Of a DNA stretch of 64,000 bases, positions 54,761 to 62,667 are shown one piece after another. The DNA is from JAGHBT01 sp035311885 (GTDB lineage Bacteria > Krumholzibacteriota > Krumholzibacteriia > Krumholzibacteriales > WJIX01), in the NCBI GenBank assembly GCA_964554125.1, contig CAZKNG010000002.1, positions 1-64,000 of the forward strand, in the 5' to 3' direction. A model generated the notes under the pieces. That model ran no database searches. It was not told the DNA's origin and saw only the letters and a program-made list of their open reading frames with translations. Positions within the stretch are counted from its first letter, which is position 1; each line of letters begins with the position of its first letter. The position numbers and the translations under genes were made by a program.

Positions 54761-56803
54761 TCACCTTCCGTATTTATCTTGAGGTAAAGTTATTTTGAAA
54801 GTCGTTCCTTCATGTTCTTTGGACAAAACATCGATATTGCCGTGATGCCGCTGAATTATGCTATGAGAGATATATAACCCGAGCCCCGTCCCTTTCTTAT
54901 TCTTTGAAAAAAATGGTTCAAATATTTTCTCTATACTTTCTTTGTCAATTCCTTTTCCATTATCGGCAATTTCAACTTTCAATATTTTCTTTTTTTCTCT
55001 GATATTATGGTCTGTAATCTTCTCATTGTAACTCTTTACTTTCACTTCAACTCTTCCGTCTTTTTCAGTTGCTTCTACGGCGTTCTTAAAAAGGTTAATT
55101 AAGACCTGTATTATCTGATCGGGATCAACCTCCACAGCTCCAACATTATCATCTATCTGCTTATTAAATTCAACACTCTTTTCCAGATACAGATCCCTGA
55201 TAGAATTGTAGCTCTTATCAATTAATTCAGAGATATCAGCCTTTTGATATAGAATATCCCTCGGTCTGGCAACTTTGAAGAGATCCGTTATAATTCTGTT
55301 TAACCTTTCCACTTCACTTAGAATCGAATCTATACTTTTATCCTGCTCTTGTGGATATTTGCCACTTCTTTTGAGGTACTGAACCCCCGCCCCTATACCG
55401 GCTAATGGATTCCGGATTTCATGGGCGATCGCGGAAGTAAATCTTCCCAGAACAGCGAGTCGGTCAAGGTGACGAATTTCTTCTTCCATTTTCTTGATGT
55501 CACTCAGGTCAACAAAAAGTACTATAGCTCCCTGAACTTTATCCTTTTCACCAAGAAATTGCGATGTAGTCATTCTTATGGGAATGTGATATCCGTCAGC
55601 TCTTTTCAAATACCCTTCATGAAAATTGAATACACCCTCTCTGCTTAACATATTACTTAGTAAATATTCTTCGTTTTCAATATCCTTATCGATTATCAGA
55701 TCAAATACACTTTCCTGTTCAAGTATATCTGTGTCCATTTTGGACATTTCCTTGGCGCTTCTATTTGCGAATGTAATATTCCCTTCAAGATCTGTAACAA
55801 AAAGCCCGTGACTCATACTTTCAAAAACTTTTTCCATAAAGATTTCAGCCTGCCTTAATCCCTGATAAAGCAGCCAATTCTCAATATTTGAACTCACCAG
55901 AGTTCCTACGGTTTCTACTGTAACCTGATCGATATTTGTCAGTGGTGTCGCCCTGTATCCGTCTGATACAATTAACATTCCCAGAAGCGGTAGATGGGGA
56001 CAGGATAAACACCTGTTGTCTGTTAAGTACGGATCATCCCCCGCTTTTCTTTCATGCCGTCCATCCTTCATCAAAAGGCATTTATCAGGATCACCACAGG
56101 CGATTTTCCCGGAAGAATTCATCATGGGAACACAAATATAAGATGACATCGTACTTCCTGGAAATAGATCTTTTTTTCCAATCTTTTCAAGAGGGTGCTG
56201 CTCCGTATCCCTTATCAGGAAAGATTTTCCTGTTTGTAACGAATTAAATATCGGCCCTTCGAGATTTGAAATATCGAAATTAAGAATTCTCTTTTTGATC
56301 TTATTGTTTTTTTCAATATTAATTACACCCTGAAGTGTCCTTTCCTTTCTGCGCGCGATAATAAAAGCAACTTCTTTGTAACCTATCCCATGCATCAGAT
56401 AATCAAAAACAGATTCTGTAAGTTTTTTTTCATCCAGAGAACTTATAATATTCCTTCCGATCTCTTTTAAACTGAGAAGCTGAATATTTTTCTCCACAAG
56501 CTTGAATATTGTCCGCTCCAGATCCTTAAGTATTGCCAGTATAGTATTATAAAATATATCTTTTCCCTCTATAATCCCGCTGTCGACGAATAATCCTTCA
56601 CTCTTCAAACTGGAAAGCCTATTTTGGATATTCTCAACTTTTTTGCTGTGGTTTCTGTAAGCTGTAACTGTAACTACAGAAATATACACTATCCCGCCAA
56701 GAAGAATAAACCGCGCAAAAAATGAATGATACGCAAACAGAGCTGCAACTATCATCGTTGTAAAAACAGTAAACAGGAGTAATAAACTTCTTTTAGAAAA
56801 CAT
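54761..56803 (-). CDS. Sensor histidine kinase with Cys-rich GAF and PAS domains
   Basis: A 680-residue kinase. Two N-terminal membrane segments (about residues 5-45) leave the rest cytoplasmic. A GAF-like domain (about 110-315) contains a cysteine set C236, C242, C265 and C268 (spacing 5, 22, 2), with a further Cys at 224, suggestive of a metal or iron-sulphur site. A PAS domain follows (about 320-435), then the HisKA helix with the phosphorylated H461 (IAHEIRNPLAGIGAG) and the HATPase domain (NLFKNAVEAT, DNGKGID, GTGLGLYIS). The response regulator gene follows. With the EPS genes on the same strand, it likely senses redox or metal status to set polysaccharide synthesis; that role is inference. 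Confidence 0.9.
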   Translation of the reverse strand: MFSKRSLLLLFTVFTTMIVAALFAYHSFFARFILLGGIVYISVVTVTAYRNHSKKVENIQNRLSSLKSEGLFVDSGIIEGKDIFYNTILAILKDLERTIFKLVEKNIQLLSLKEIGRNIISSLDEKKLTESVFDYLMHGIGYKEVAFIIARRKERTLQGVINIEKNNKIKKRILNFDISNLEGPIFNSLQTGKSFLIRDTEQHPLEKIGKKDLFPGSTMSSYICVPMMNSSGKIACGDPDKCLLMKDGRHERKAGDDPYLTDNRCLSCPHLPLLGMLIVSDGYRATPLTNIDQVTVETVGTLVSSNIENWLLYQGLRQAEIFMEKVFESMSHGLFVTDLEGNITFANRSAKEMSKMDTDILEQESVFDLIIDKDIENEEYLLSNMLSREGVFNFHEGYLKRADGYHIPIRMTTSQFLGEKDKVQGAIVLFVDLSDIKKMEEEIRHLDRLAVLGRFTSAIAHEIRNPLAGIGAGVQYLKRSGKYPQEQDKSIDSILSEVERLNRIITDLFKVARPRDILYQKADISELIDKSYNSIRDLYLEKSVEFNKQIDDNVGAVEVDPDQIIQVLINLFKNAVEATEKDGRVEVKVKSYNEKITDHNIREKKKILKVEIADNGKGIDKESIEKIFEPFFSKNKKGTGLGLYISHSIIQRHHGNIDVLSKEHEGTTFKITLPQDKYGR

Positions 56804-56907
56804 ACAGATCCTCTGCTTTCCATAAATCCGGAAAGAAATAGGAATTTTCAGCCTGAACCAGTTCCGGCAATTTCAATTATAAGATATTAACTGTAAAAGA
56901 AAAGGAA

Positions 56908-57711
56908 TTAATAAGCCCCTTTTCCGGTTAGAATTACCGAGATTGTCTTAATTATAATTTTTGCCTCGGTCAGAAAAGAAAGACTCATTATATAGAGAAG
57001 ATCATATGAAAGTTTTTTCTTCATCAAATCTATCGAATTAGCATATCCTGCCTCGACTTGTGCCAATCCTGTAATTCCAGGTTTGGTTTTCAACCTCAAA
57101 GTAAATTCAGGAATTTCTTTCCGTATACTTTTAATATAAAAGGATCGTTCCGGCCGCGGGCCTATTAAGCTCATATCCCCCCGCAACACATTTACAAATT
57201 GCGGCAATTCATCAATGCGCGTCCTTCGCAGAATTTTCCCGATTCGCGTAATCCTGGAATCGTTCTTTTCCGCTAAAGCTGGCCCGGATCTTTCCGCGTT
57301 CTGTTTCATTGTTCTTAACTTGTACATTGTAAAAGGCTTGCCATAACCGTTCTCTACTCTTCTATCCTTCCTCGAGCGTCTTTCGAATTTTATCCCGGAA
57401 TCCCTTCTTCTTCTATCGACCGACCTTCTATTTAAGCCTATTCTCTCCTGGCTGTAGAAAACCGGTCCATTCGATTCAAGTTTTATGAGAATAGCTGCTA
57501 CAGCCAACAGAGGCGACAATAGAACAAGTGCAATAACAGAAAGAATAATATCGAAAACCCTCTTTACCTTTAAATCTGAATCGAAGATCGGTTTTATCTG
57601 CTGAACGTCTCTGGAAAGTACACTTATATTATCCCTGAAAGGATCAATTGAGCGACTTCTTAGTCTTCTTACGGCGACAGGTGCTGTATTAAGTCTTCTG
57701 AATATTGTCAA
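56908..57711 (-). CDS. Initiating sugar-phosphate transferase (EPS), TTG start
   Basis: Bacterial sugar transferase (PF02397-type, WcaJ/WbaP family) that moves a sugar phosphate from UDP-sugar to undecaprenyl phosphate to start an exopolysaccharide unit. A single membrane helix (about residues 52-75) precedes the catalytic core: GPVFYSQERIGL, FTMYKLRTMKQNAE, RRTRIDELPQFVNVLRGDMSLIGPRPER, KPGITGLAQV and ending LSYDLLYI. Residues 95-122 hold an unusual arginine-rich insertion between the SQERIGL and GKPF motifs. The start is a TTG at 57711, with AAGGA 7 bases upstream. A sigma-54 promoter lies about 55 bases before it. The periplasmic flippase-less architecture is that of WcaJ's catalytic half. 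Confidence 0.88.
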   Translation of the reverse strand: MTIFRRLNTAPVAVRRLRSRSIDPFRDNISVLSRDVQQIKPIFDSDLKVKRVFDIILSVIALVLLSPLLAVAAILIKLESNGPVFYSQERIGLNRRSVDRRRRDSGIKFERRSRKDRRVENGYGKPFTMYKLRTMKQNAERSGPALAEKNDSRITRIGKILRRTRIDELPQFVNVLRGDMSLIGPRPERSFYIKSIRKEIPEFTLRLKTKPGITGLAQVEAGYANSIDLMKKKLSYDLLYIMSLSFLTEAKIIIKTISVILTGKGAY

Positions 57712-57765
57712 ATCTTTTTCCTTTTACTTTCAAAACAAAATATTGACTATTATCATTTAGTAAAA

Positions 57766-57782
57766 CGCAATTTTCATACCAA
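57766..57782 (-). promoter_or_regulatory. Sigma-54 (-24/-12) promoter for the sugar transferase
   Basis: The minus strand reads TTGGTATGAAAATTGCG, agreeing with the TGGCAC(G)-N4-TTGC consensus at most positions, with the GG and GC pairs exactly 10 bases apart as sigma-54 requires. Transcription would start near 57755, about 44 bases before the TTG start codon. An NtrC-type activator is encoded two genes downstream. No other gene start in the window has so good a match by eye. Confidence 0.72.
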
Positions 57783-58116
57783 TATCTATTGTCTATCATT
57801 TCCCGGTTTACCGATCCTTATAAACCAATATAACATCAAGTGTTAATATCAGTTACAAGTTACTAACTCTATATTTGACAAATATTGCCCATATGCCGCG
57901 TAAGAATATATGGGTAGTTTTACCCATATTAATAAAACCTTTGGTAAATTTTACGCAGGTTGTTTTAAGTCCCTAAATCCATACCGGGCTGTTGCTACTT
58001 TCATGTTCCTGCTAAAGATGTTACCCATGCCAAATATGTTGGTACTATTATATCATTTTTTAGAAATTAAATCAAGTTCAGGTATGAGAGTTTCACCGAT
58101 TTTTACGCGTTCTTTT
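57783..58116. other. Gene-free regulatory region with CCCAT-type motifs and inverted repeats
   Basis: No gene is supported here. Motif copies are TTGCCCATAT (57885-57894), the inverted repeat ATATGGGTA / TACCCATAT around GTTT (57908-57929), and TTACCCATGCC (58021-58031). A second pairing GCGTAA (57898-57903) with TTACGC (57951-57956) encloses the inverted repeat. Copies are about 120-260 bases upstream of the sigma-54 promoter, the usual position for enhancer-binding sites. An RNA structure from either strand is also possible. A terminator for the operon ending at 58117 was not found. Confidence 0.55.
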
Positions 58117-59082
58117 TCAGTCTGATCCGGCAAATGATATTCTTTGTTCCAATTCGAAATCAGGCGCCGCATTACCGGCCTTGTCAATAAATATTCCGGT
58201 AACAATAAGGTCTGTTCCGGTAAGACTCGAAGGTGGATAAAAATCCCTTTCGTATATACCATCTTGCGCTACATCATCTCCGAATCTGTTATTATCGTAA
58301 AGTTGGACTGTATCTGAATAACCTTCGATCAATATACCCGCTTCTCCACCCACTTCATTATCTTCTACATTCATTGAAAAATGAATCATTTGGCCAATGT
58401 CGTAAGGCAAACTGTCAGGTGTAATTGAGACACTGATTATTCTTGAATAAGTATCGAGTATTACAGAGGCGCTTACCGGATATGATTCATTACCAAAAGC
58501 GTCCTGGAATACAGCGTGGATAATTTTCTCTCCGTCTACATCTTCAATCGTCCAATTTTTAGATTCAACGCAACTTTCCCAACTTACACCAGCGAATGTT
58601 GAATCGTTTGCTATCTTCATAACACTGCAGATCTCGGGAGCGGTTATTTGAATATTTACATCAACGGAATTTGTATAAACTGCCCCATTATTGATTAATA
58701 TTGAATAGACTGAAGGCACTCCGCTAATCCAACCGCTTCTGCATCCATCCAGTCCGCTGCTGCCGACACCGGCAATTGAATAATAATATTCATTACCATT
58801 GAGAACGTTGTCATCGACATAGACTTCATTATCTGTCTCAGAGACAACCCTTTCTTCAGCCAACTGGGTTTTACGAAATACTTTATAATGATCGGCATTA
58901 TTTACGGTTTCCCAGTACAGTGCCAGTTTCCCGTTATCAACCTTAATTGATAAACCCTGCGGCGCTTCAATCTGTTCTTCAGAGATGTCAGGAGGAGATA
59001 TTTCTACGTCATCTAAACATCCAGATACTGAAAAAGCGGAAAATAACATTACTGTAGAAACAAGCAATATTTTTTTATTCAT
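58117..59082 (-). CDS. Lipoprotein with fibronectin type III-like domain
   Basis: Predicted lipoprotein of 321 residues. I start at the ATG at 59082, since CGGAGG lies about 9 bases upstream and the sequence then begins with a standard signal ending in a lipobox (FSVSGC). Residues about 40-125 are FnIII-like (APQGLSIKVDNGKLALYWETVNNADHYKVFRKT, NEYYYSIAGVGSSGL). The rest, about 130-320, holds beta-rich stretches with DTYSRIISVSITPDSLPYD resembling Ig-like or 'chitobiase' repeat strands. It is the last gene of the polysaccharide operon and may be a surface accessory protein. Function unknown. Confidence 0.68.
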   Translation of the reverse strand: MNKKILLVSTVMLFSAFSVSGCLDDVEISPPDISEEQIEAPQGLSIKVDNGKLALYWETVNNADHYKVFRKTQLAEERVVSETDNEVYVDDNVLNGNEYYYSIAGVGSSGLDGCRSGWISGVPSVYSILINNGAVYTNSVDVNIQITAPEICSVMKIANDSTFAGVSWESCVESKNWTIEDVDGEKIIHAVFQDAFGNESYPVSASVILDTYSRIISVSITPDSLPYDIGQMIHFSMNVEDNEVGGEAGILIEGYSDTVQLYDNNRFGDDVAQDGIYERDFYPPSSLTGTDLIVTGIFIDKAGNAAPDFELEQRISFAGSD

Positions 59083-59102
59083 ATTAGTTCGCCTCCGGAA
59101 AA

Positions 59103-60215
59103 TCAAAAATTGAAAGCCAGCTCACAACCGGTTGGTGTTACATTGAAAGAATAATTCTTATCCTGGCAATATTGGCTTCCCGGGAATAATGTGTCGATAA
59201 TATTCCACCCCCATATGCCGGCAAGTACATACAATGATATATTCCGTTTCTCTTTCGAGTCTTCCACATCCTCCCAAAACAAAGAAGCCCTGGCAGAGTA
59301 TTTTCTTCTATCCGCTAAATTAGTAGATGAATTTAACTTACTCAAGCACATGTTGTATTCACTCACATCTTTATTGTATTGATTGTCCAGATCAAGACTA
59401 ACGAGGCCCGACAGAACAAAAATCGATGAGAAGAAAACGCCTCTCTTTGTTTTCCCCTGATAAAATTGTCCTCTCCCCGGTCTAAAAAATGAATACAGCA
59501 AGGCCTTTTTCACACTTCTGTTATTCGCCCTGAATCTTATATTTGTTCTATCTGAATATGAATAAAGATCGGGTGGTTTTTCCGAAAAAATCGGTTCTAT
59601 CAATTGATAAGCGTATAACGCGGAAGAAAACAGTAAAATCTTTTTTCTGTATTTATTCTGTAAGTTTGCTTTCCTGGAGGTTTCATAGGCCAGCTGGTTC
59701 AAATCCCTTTTTTCACTGATTGTTTCAGCTTGTGATAAAGCTATATTAATCTCGTCTAATCTATCTTTTAAATCAGTATACTCGCCCGTTTCGCCGTATA
59801 ATTTGTATAAAGCCCCTGCTATCGAGAAAAAGTCTACCGCGGCTGCCTGACTCTTACCTCGAAGATATGTGCCATATCCGGGGAAGACCCCATTCATGAA
59901 GCATGTTTCTATTCTTTTACCTCGTATCGATATTTCGCCATCTTTACAGACTGTTAACTTTCCTTCTCTCCTTTCGTATCTTTCACCTTCCAGGACGATA
60001 TCATATTCCTCGGAATATTTAAAATCACAGTATTTAAGCGGAAGAATTGATGACACAATCGAATTTCGCCGAAGGCTTAACTTGACTTCTTTTGAATCAG
60101 ATTCAAAATTAGGGCAGGAGGAATTTGCGGTATCAGGCCCTGCCCTGACCTCAGTGGATAAAATAATTAAAGTGAAAAAAGTCATGCTTCTCAGTATCAG
60201 GAGTCTCCGTTTCAT
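59103..60215 (-). CDS. Exported protein with DUF5683-like repeats
   Basis: A 370-residue protein with an N-terminal signal peptide (ending EVRAGPD). Two related stretches carry the small-protein motif of DUF5683: NGVFPGYGTYLRGKSQAAAVDFFSIAG (near residues 108-140) and YSFFRPGRGQFYQGKTKRGVFFSSI (near 245-275), each with P-GxG-x-Y-x-GK followed by a hydrophobic segment that may re-enter the membrane. A GW/aromatic C-terminus (CELAFNF) fits a barrel-like or envelope location. Its role in polysaccharide export is unknown. The stop overlaps the longer, unused start of the next frame, and it lies between the BY-kinase and the lipoprotein. Confidence 0.62.
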   Translation of the reverse strand: MKRRLLILRSMTFFTLIILSTEVRAGPDTANSSCPNFESDSKEVKLSLRRNSIVSSILPLKYCDFKYSEEYDIVLEGERYERREGKLTVCKDGEISIRGKRIETCFMNGVFPGYGTYLRGKSQAAAVDFFSIAGALYKLYGETGEYTDLKDRLDEINIALSQAETISEKRDLNQLAYETSRKANLQNKYRKKILLFSSALYAYQLIEPIFSEKPPDLYSYSDRTNIRFRANNRSVKKALLYSFFRPGRGQFYQGKTKRGVFFSSIFVLSGLVSLDLDNQYNKDVSEYNMCLSKLNSSTNLADRRKYSARASLFWEDVEDSKEKRNISLYVLAGIWGWNIIDTLFPGSQYCQDKNYSFNVTPTGCELAFNF

Positions 60216-60267
60216 AACTTCCCTTCATTGAATATATAATATTCCAGGTAATTACAGGTACATAATT

Positions 60268-60981
60268 TTATTTCTTACTCGGTTCATGTGAATATCCGTA
60301 ATACTTATAATCATAATAGTAAGGTAGAACTTCTGAGTGGTTATTTACGACCAGCCCGATAATATCGGCGTCCGCGTCCAGGAGAATGTTTTTCGCTCGA
60401 AGGACTACATCCCGTGGTGTCTTCCCGGCCAGAACAACCATAGCTACTTTGCCCACCGCGCTTGATATCAGCATCGGGTCACTTACGGGCAGAACAGGCG
60501 GGCTGTCAACAATAACAATGTCGTAATAGAACTTGATCTTTTCAAAAATATTGGTCAGGGCTTCCTTTTCAAAAAGGTGAGATGGAGATTCGAGCAATTT
60601 ACCGCTTGTCATAACTTTAAGATTATCTATTTTAGTATCTTTGATAACTTTAAGAGGATCCAGGTTGTCTTTTAAACACTCGGCAAGACCCGGTTTTTTC
60701 GGCACGTTAAAGATTTCATGTATCTTTGCTCTTCTTAGATCAGCGTCCACGATCAAAGATTTCTTTTCTTTGAACCTGGCAACTGTCAAAGCCAGATGAG
60801 AAGCAACCGTGGTTTTCCCTTCCCCTCTGTTCGCGCTTGTTATCATCAAACCGCCAATTGAACCACCTTTTGAATTACTTTGAATATTAGAATAGAATCT
60901 TCTCATTTCAGTAGCTATAGGACTTTCCTGGTCGAATGTGTTGAAAATAGTTTTACCGGTATCGCTGCTCAATTCTATCAC
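60268..60981 (-). CDS. CpsD/CapB-type bacterial tyrosine kinase
   Basis: Cytoplasmic BY-kinase domain of a polysaccharide co-polymerase pair, 237 residues. Walker A is SANRGEGKTT, Walker A' SLIVDADLRRAK and Walker B IVIVDSPPVLPVSD. The C-terminal tail contains a tyrosine cluster (PYYYDYKYYGY), the autophosphorylation sites that cycle during polymerisation. It begins 4 bases inside the end of the Wzz-like gene. Kinase and transmembrane partner are separate proteins here, as in Gram-positive CapA/CapB, not fused as in Wzc of enterobacteria. Confidence 0.9.
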   Translation of the reverse strand: MIELSSDTGKTIFNTFDQESPIATEMRRFYSNIQSNSKGGSIGGLMITSANRGEGKTTVASHLALTVARFKEKKSLIVDADLRRAKIHEIFNVPKKPGLAECLKDNLDPLKVIKDTKIDNLKVMTSGKLLESPSHLFEKEALTNIFEKIKFYYDIVIVDSPPVLPVSDPMLISSAVGKVAMVVLAGKTPRDVVLRAKNILLDADADIIGLVVNNHSEVLPYYYDYKYYGYSHEPSKK

Positions 60982-62645
60982 CCTTTTACGTTTTCGCTAA
61001 TACTGATACCTAAACCAGATGATTTGAGTATGTTAGCGTAGTAATAAAGACCTCCGCTTACAACTGATATAAATAAAATAATTCCTGCTATCCAAATAAA
61101 TATTCTTCGTCCTCGTTTTTTCTCTTCCCATGAAAAACGGTTAACTGTCTTGGGAAGAGTACATATAACGGGTAATTCCATTATCCTTTGTATCTCATCG
61201 ATTGATCGGAAGGAATCATCGATATACTCAGTTATTAATATTGTTCCCAGGCCACACATAGCTCCGAACATAAAAGAAATAAGAATTATTTTAAGTTTAT
61301 CGGGCTTTACCGGTTTTATCGGTTTCTGAGCCTTTTCAACTATACTGAGATTCAGCCCGAGGTTTGTAGTTTGTATCGCTTCACTGATTTGAGCTGAAGC
61401 TTTCGACTCGATGAATGCTTGAAGAATCGTTCTGTTATTGTCTACCTGCCGCTGCAACTTTTCATATTCCATGCGCAGAAGAGGTAATCTGTTCAGATTA
61501 TTATTATATTGATCTATATATCTATGTAATTTATTCCTCATCGATCTGGTATAGGTCAGACGGTAACGCTGATAAAAATACTCCGTTATTATGGGATAAT
61601 AATCCTGGGAAAAGCTCGAATATTCAGTCTGAATAATTGAAGATATCCTTTTTCTCATCCTTTTCCACAGTGTTTGAATTTCATCAACATGGGAAGAGAG
61701 GTCGGGTTCGGCTGAGATCTCCATTATAATTTTCTCGATCCCTCTTGCATTCAACTGATTTTCAATATTCATAATAATTTCATCACTTGAAACATTTTCA
61801 CTGGTAGGCACCATATCAAACACGGAGACCAGTTTCCTTCTTATTCTATCAAGAGCTATCCTGTTAGTTTCCAGGTCTGCTTCAAGGTTATTTATTTTGA
61901 CTTCCGCGACACCGACATTATCGGAATTAACAGGGTTGCTGTGAGAATTAGCATTAGACATCTCTCGCTGGACTCTTGCCAGTTCCTTCTCGGACATCTC
62001 AATCTTCTCTCTATATATTGCCAGTTGCTCATTACTAAAGGTTCCTGCTCTTCTGATTCCTTCCAATTTCTCCTGCCGCATTACCTCCAGATATTTCTCG
62101 CTGATTTTTGTAGAGAGGATATGACAGTTATCCGGATCAGTATCCAAAACAGATATTTCATAAAGGCCGGGGGCCGGCGAAGATACTGAAATCTTTTTTT
62201 TCAGAACACCTATGAGATATCTTTTCAATCGTTCAGTAGGGGAAATATGCGACTCTGTTTTATTTTTTCTATCCGAAATGATTTTTACGTGATCGCTGCT
62301 TATCAACCCTAAATCTTCAATAACAAGACTAAGGAATGAATTACTTGTGATCTTGGTGTTTATTAATTCTCCGTATTGCCTGGTCCTCAACCGGTTTCTG
62401 TTATCTCCCCCGTTTGTAACATACCTGTCAACGGAACCTGCGAGTATTCTTTCCTGGTCCATTGAAAGAATAGTTGAAGATTGATATACCGGGGTTAAAT
62501 ACCTTGTTCCGATAATTGCTATTACCGATGATAATATTAAGGGAATAATAAAGAAGTACTTTTTCCTCCATATAATCTTCCAGTACTCCTTGAGGTTTAC
62601 ATTATTCTTATCTTCATCAGGAACTATTTTTCTAATGTTTTCCAT
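60978..62645 (-). CDS. Wzz/GumC-type polysaccharide co-polymerase
   Basis: Inner-membrane chain-length protein of 555 residues. The N-terminal cytoplasmic segment leads into transmembrane helix 1 (about residues 31-50), a long periplasmic coiled-coil domain (about 60-475), the GNR-like PVKPDKLKIILISFMFGAMCGLGTI transmembrane helix 2 and a short cytoplasmic tail that presents the BY-kinase. Additional hydrophobic residues near the end (ISVVSGGLYYYANI) indicate a third membrane segment. It overlaps the BY-kinase gene by 4 bases and lies just after the Wza-type gene. Confidence 0.85.
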   Translation of the reverse strand: MENIRKIVPDEDKNNVNLKEYWKIIWRKKYFFIIPLILSSVIAIIGTRYLTPVYQSSTILSMDQERILAGSVDRYVTNGGDNRNRLRTRQYGELINTKITSNSFLSLVIEDLGLISSDHVKIISDRKNKTESHISPTERLKRYLIGVLKKKISVSSPAPGLYEISVLDTDPDNCHILSTKISEKYLEVMRQEKLEGIRRAGTFSNEQLAIYREKIEMSEKELARVQREMSNANSHSNPVNSDNVGVAEVKINNLEADLETNRIALDRIRRKLVSVFDMVPTSENVSSDEIIMNIENQLNARGIEKIIMEISAEPDLSSHVDEIQTLWKRMRKRISSIIQTEYSSFSQDYYPIITEYFYQRYRLTYTRSMRNKLHRYIDQYNNNLNRLPLLRMEYEKLQRQVDNNRTILQAFIESKASAQISEAIQTTNLGLNLSIVEKAQKPIKPVKPDKLKIILISFMFGAMCGLGTILITEYIDDSFRSIDEIQRIMELPVICTLPKTVNRFSWEEKKRGRRIFIWIAGIILFISVVSGGLYYYANILKSSGLGISISENVKG

Positions 62646-62667
62646 CTTCTGCCTCTTATCCCTATCG

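Noticed and set aside
57961..58016. 17-codon minus-strand ORF (ATG AAA GTA GCA...)
   Set aside because: The AGGA sits only two bases before the ATG, too close to act as a ribosome-binding site, and the peptide has no notable character.
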